This document shows positions 41,455-43,225 of a DNA stretch of 43,225 bases, piece after piece. The number at the start of each line of letters is the position of its first letter. The stretch's first letter is position 1. Position numbers and translations under genes: made by a program. Below the pieces are notes generated by a model. The model did not search any database, had not been told where the DNA came from, and saw only the letters and a program-made list of their open reading frames with translations. Source of the stretch: Candidatus Undinarchaeales archaeon (GTDB taxonomy: Archaea > SpSt-1190 > JASMDC01); contig JASMDC010000030.1 of assembly GCA_030753015.1 (NCBI GenBank), forward strand, positions 1 through 43,225, written 5' to 3'.

Positions 41455-42552
41455 TTACCGATAGTTCAGGCGGTCCACCCGGTCCCGCCACATCAGACGG
41501 TAGCAGAGCTCGTACTCCTCCTGGGAGGGGAGGCGGTTGCACAGATCGACGTCCTGCTTGTCCCGGGCGACGTCGTACACGCACCGTGCGCGGATCGTCG
41601 CTTCTGTCGCGCCCAGGCAGAGCTCCAGCTGACGGGCTATATGGGGCGGGTCCTTTTCCCCGCCGGGCCTGTACCAGCCGAAGAGGAGGACTAGCGCGAG
41701 GAGCGCCACTATGGCGATGGTGCCGGCGACGAAGAACGTCTCCATATTCGTGAGGATATGTACTTTCTCGCGCTTCCCCGTTGGGAGCTCCTCCTCCGGC
41801 CTGCCGAAGACCGTCATGAGTATACGGTCCAGTCGCTGCGTGTACTCCCGCCGCAACTGCGCCCGGTCGTCGGCGTCAAGGGACATGGAATAGAACGATT
41901 GGTGGTTCTCGTCCAGGGCCCGCTTGATTATATAGATCAGGTAGATGACGCCCACTACGTAGGCGATCCCGAGGATCTTGAAGGCCGCCCAGAAGAGGCG
42001 GACCACTTCTGGGATGACGATGAACGTGCCTGCTGCGAAGAAGATGAGGGCGCGCCACGTCGTGTGGAGGCGGTCCAGCCTGCGCCAGCGACGGATGTAG
42101 AGGTCACGAACGATGTAGACGACCATTATGGCCACGAACACTGTCGCCCGAACGGCCACCAAGCGGACGCGGAGAAGGGGGTTCGGGCACGGCTCGATAT
42201 TGTTGGTAGCGCAGAGCGAAGTGAGGACAAATCCGGCCAGAAGGCACATCACCGCGAGGAAGGAGTAGAATGCTATGTTGGAGATGAAGGCGTTGAGGGC
42301 CATCTGGATGGCATGGGAGCAGCGTCTCGACCGGGTCGCCCATACCGTCTCGGCGTCCATTCCCTCGAGCTTGATCTCGGGATAGGCCACGAGGGCGGCC
42401 GTGCGCATGTCCAGTGTCAAGTCCCAGAAGGCCAGCGTGAAGAGCAGCCCCCACACCAAAGGATAATCGGTGAGGAAGGCCGCTACGATGATTACGAGCT
42501 TGAGGAATGGCTTGAATGCGGGCGGTGTGTCGATGACTGATCGGTGTTCCAT
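41455..42552 (-). CDS. Unknown multi-pass membrane protein with Cys motif tail
   Basis: A 365-residue protein with about six or seven hydrophobic segments (for example FLKLVIIVAAFLTDYPLVWG, AFYSFLAVMCLLAGFVL, LIFFAAGTFIVI, VVGVIYLIYII, IVALLALVLLFGWY). A helical charged region lies between the last two segments. The C-terminal 60 residues after the last helix contain four cysteines in the pattern LCLGATEATIRARCVYDVAR then DVDLCNRL and YELCYRL. Cys/Tyr motifs of this kind occur as short helical repeats in many proteins of DPANN archaea; I know no function for them. ATG 42552 follows a TATA element at 42601-42615 with a leader of about 25 bases. Confidence 0.82.
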   Translation of the reverse strand: MEHRSVIDTPPAFKPFLKLVIIVAAFLTDYPLVWGLLFTLAFWDLTLDMRTAALVAYPEIKLEGMDAETVWATRSRRCSHAIQMALNAFISNIAFYSFLAVMCLLAGFVLTSLCATNNIEPCPNPLLRVRLVAVRATVFVAIMVVYIVRDLYIRRWRRLDRLHTTWRALIFFAAGTFIVIPEVVRLFWAAFKILGIAYVVGVIYLIYIIKRALDENHQSFYSMSLDADDRAQLRREYTQRLDRILMTVFGRPEEELPTGKREKVHILTNMETFFVAGTIAIVALLALVLLFGWYRPGGEKDPPHIARQLELCLGATEATIRARCVYDVARDKQDVDLCNRLPSQEEYELCYRLMWRDRVDRLNYR

Positions 42553-42819
42553 GGTCAGTATGCGGGATCGGTCGTGCCCGCGTGGAGGCGTTAACGTACA
42601 CTTATTATTAAATCCCGGTGGTCTGCCCAAGGAATCGTGGGAGGTCATTTCCGCTGAGCGACTCATCGCGCTCATAGGAGGCTTTCTCCGTATTCTAGCC
42701 ACCAATGTCAGGGGCAATGCCAATATGGACGATGACCGTCGCCAAAAGGTCCGCGACGTGAGCGCTCACCGGAGCGTTTTTTAAGTTTCGCCTCCTTTTC
42801 CGGTACCGAGGTCACGACC
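42553..42819. promoter_or_regulatory. Divergent promoter region between the membrane protein and parvulin genes
   Basis: The left side holds a minus-strand TATA element (GGATTTAATAATAAG, 42601-42615). The right side holds GTTTTTTAAGTTTC (42775-42788) for the parvulin gene, preceded by a perfect 12-base palindrome GTGAGCGCTCAC at 42758-42769. The middle (about 42620-42750) shows nothing I can support. Confidence 0.55.
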
Positions 42820-43101
42820 ATGGTTACGCAGGTACGCGCGAGCCACATCCTCGTGAAGAACGAGGACGAGGCGAAGAAGATCAAGGAGCTCATCGACAAC
42901 GGGAAGAACTTCGGCGAACTGGCCAAGCAGAACTCCACCTGCCCCTCCGGCAAGAAGGGGGGCGATCTTGGATGGTTCAAACATGGCCAGATGGTGCGGC
43001 CTTTCGAGAAGACCGCCTTCAACATGAAGAAGGGCCAGGTCTCCGAGCCGGTGAAGACCCAGTTCGGCTGGCACATCATCAAGCTGGTCGACACCAAGTA
43101 G
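42820..43101 (+). CDS. Stand-alone parvulin peptidyl-prolyl isomerase
   Basis: The 93-residue protein is one parvulin (PpiC/Pin1-like) domain, beginning VTQVRASHILVKNEDEA and including FGELAKQNSTCPSGKKGGDL, GWFKHGQMVRPFEKTAF and EPVKTQFGWHIIKLV. These match the family's substrate-binding residues (His8, Cys/Ser loop, Met/Phe pocket, C-terminal His). It has no signal or anchor, so it should act in the cytosol on prolyl bonds during folding. Single-domain parvulins are known in some archaea. The ATG is 38 bases from the TATA element, giving a leader of about 10 bases. Confidence 0.94.
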   Translation: MVTQVRASHILVKNEDEAKKIKELIDNGKNFGELAKQNSTCPSGKKGGDLGWFKHGQMVRPFEKTAFNMKKGQVSEPVKTQFGWHIIKLVDTK

Positions 43102-43120
43102 ACCGTCGACAGTAGGACAT

Positions 43121-43169
43121 CCCGGGCGTTTTCACCGCCCGGGGGATTTGTAGAGTCCGGATATTTTTT
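43121..43169 (+). terminator. Hairpin and T-run after the parvulin gene
   Basis: CCCGGGCG (43121-43128) and CGCCCGGG (43136-43143) form an 8-base-pair stem with a 7-base loop, 19 bases after the stop. A six-T run at 43164-43169 follows. The T-run sits in a second inverted repeat (AGAGTCC 43152-43158, GGACTCT 43185-43191). Archaeal termination depends mainly on the T-run. Confidence 0.55.
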
Positions 43170-43225
43170 CGCTCGAGCTTTCCTGGACTCTTGTCGCAAA
43201 TAACCATGTAGTTCAGTCCTCCCTT

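Noticed and set aside
43079-43207. A 42-codon minus-strand frame starting at 43207 after GGGAGG.
   Set aside because: It overlaps the 3' end of the parvulin gene and both inverted repeats behind it, and its product has no plausible fold.
1-43225. Searched by eye for tRNA, rRNA, insertion sequences, transposases and attachment sites.
   Set aside because: No convincing candidate was found.

Overview
The window looks like a piece of a GC-rich archaeal genome. The reasons are archaeal-type TATA elements about 25-30 bases before start codons at many gene starts (implying leaderless mRNAs), Shine-Dalgarno motifs mainly inside operons, a TrmB-family and an HxlR-family regulator, an archaeal Ogg2-type 8-oxoguanine glycosylase ending in lysine, a stand-alone parvulin, and a GQVSLFGLIAIALVVLVIV-type N-terminus of the kind common in DPANN archaea. 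A DPANN-like lineage is my best guess; I cannot fix the phylum. A complete SecA gene is the striking exception, because archaea normally lack SecA.

Layout. 1-3823 (minus): rnfC-D-G-E-A of an Rnf ion-pumping ferredoxin:NAD oxidoreductase, cut by the left edge, with the flavin transferase gene apbE divergent at 3911-4897. 4902-6082 (minus): three tandem paralogues of an unknown small protein. 6156-7878: HxlR regulator, orphan HExxH protein and a small membrane protein. 7888-10982 (minus): an unknown membrane protein followed by an exported M14 carboxypeptidase. 11278-13746 (minus): secA. 13822-24121 (minus): a tightly coupled three-gene operon encoding a 1,884-residue exported protein with M23 endopeptidase and lytic transglycosylase domains, a 939-residue exported beta/Cys-rich protein, and a pilin-like anchored protein. 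24321-33651 (minus): a seven-gene operon encoding an SPFH protein, a calcium-repeat transglutaminase-like protein, a subtilase, three clostripain-like C11 peptidases and an HExxH zincin. 33871-36436: TrmB regulator, GNAT acetyltransferase, unknown protein. 36433-38564 (minus): Nudix, Ogg2, DUF523. 38618-43101: TPR protein, second calcium-repeat transglutaminase-like protein, PHP phosphoesterase, membrane protein, parvulin.

Working together. Much of the window is devoted to the cell surface. SecA could supply export force, parvulin could help folding, and several enzymes carry an acidic cytoplasmic tail plus one membrane helix that places the catalytic domain outside. The subtilase and three C11 peptidases share a nearly identical N-terminal module (acidic tail, KK-flanked helix, Pro linker, IDMGDYQVTLP motif) joined to unrelated catalytic domains; the M14 enzyme, 15 kb away, carries a version of the motif. 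Together with a cell-wall-degrading fusion protein this suggests a membrane-anchored degradative surface system, possibly directed at bacterial neighbours or their remains, powered in a cell that conserves energy with Rnf. This functional picture is inference; the domain assignments rest on motifs read directly from the sequence.
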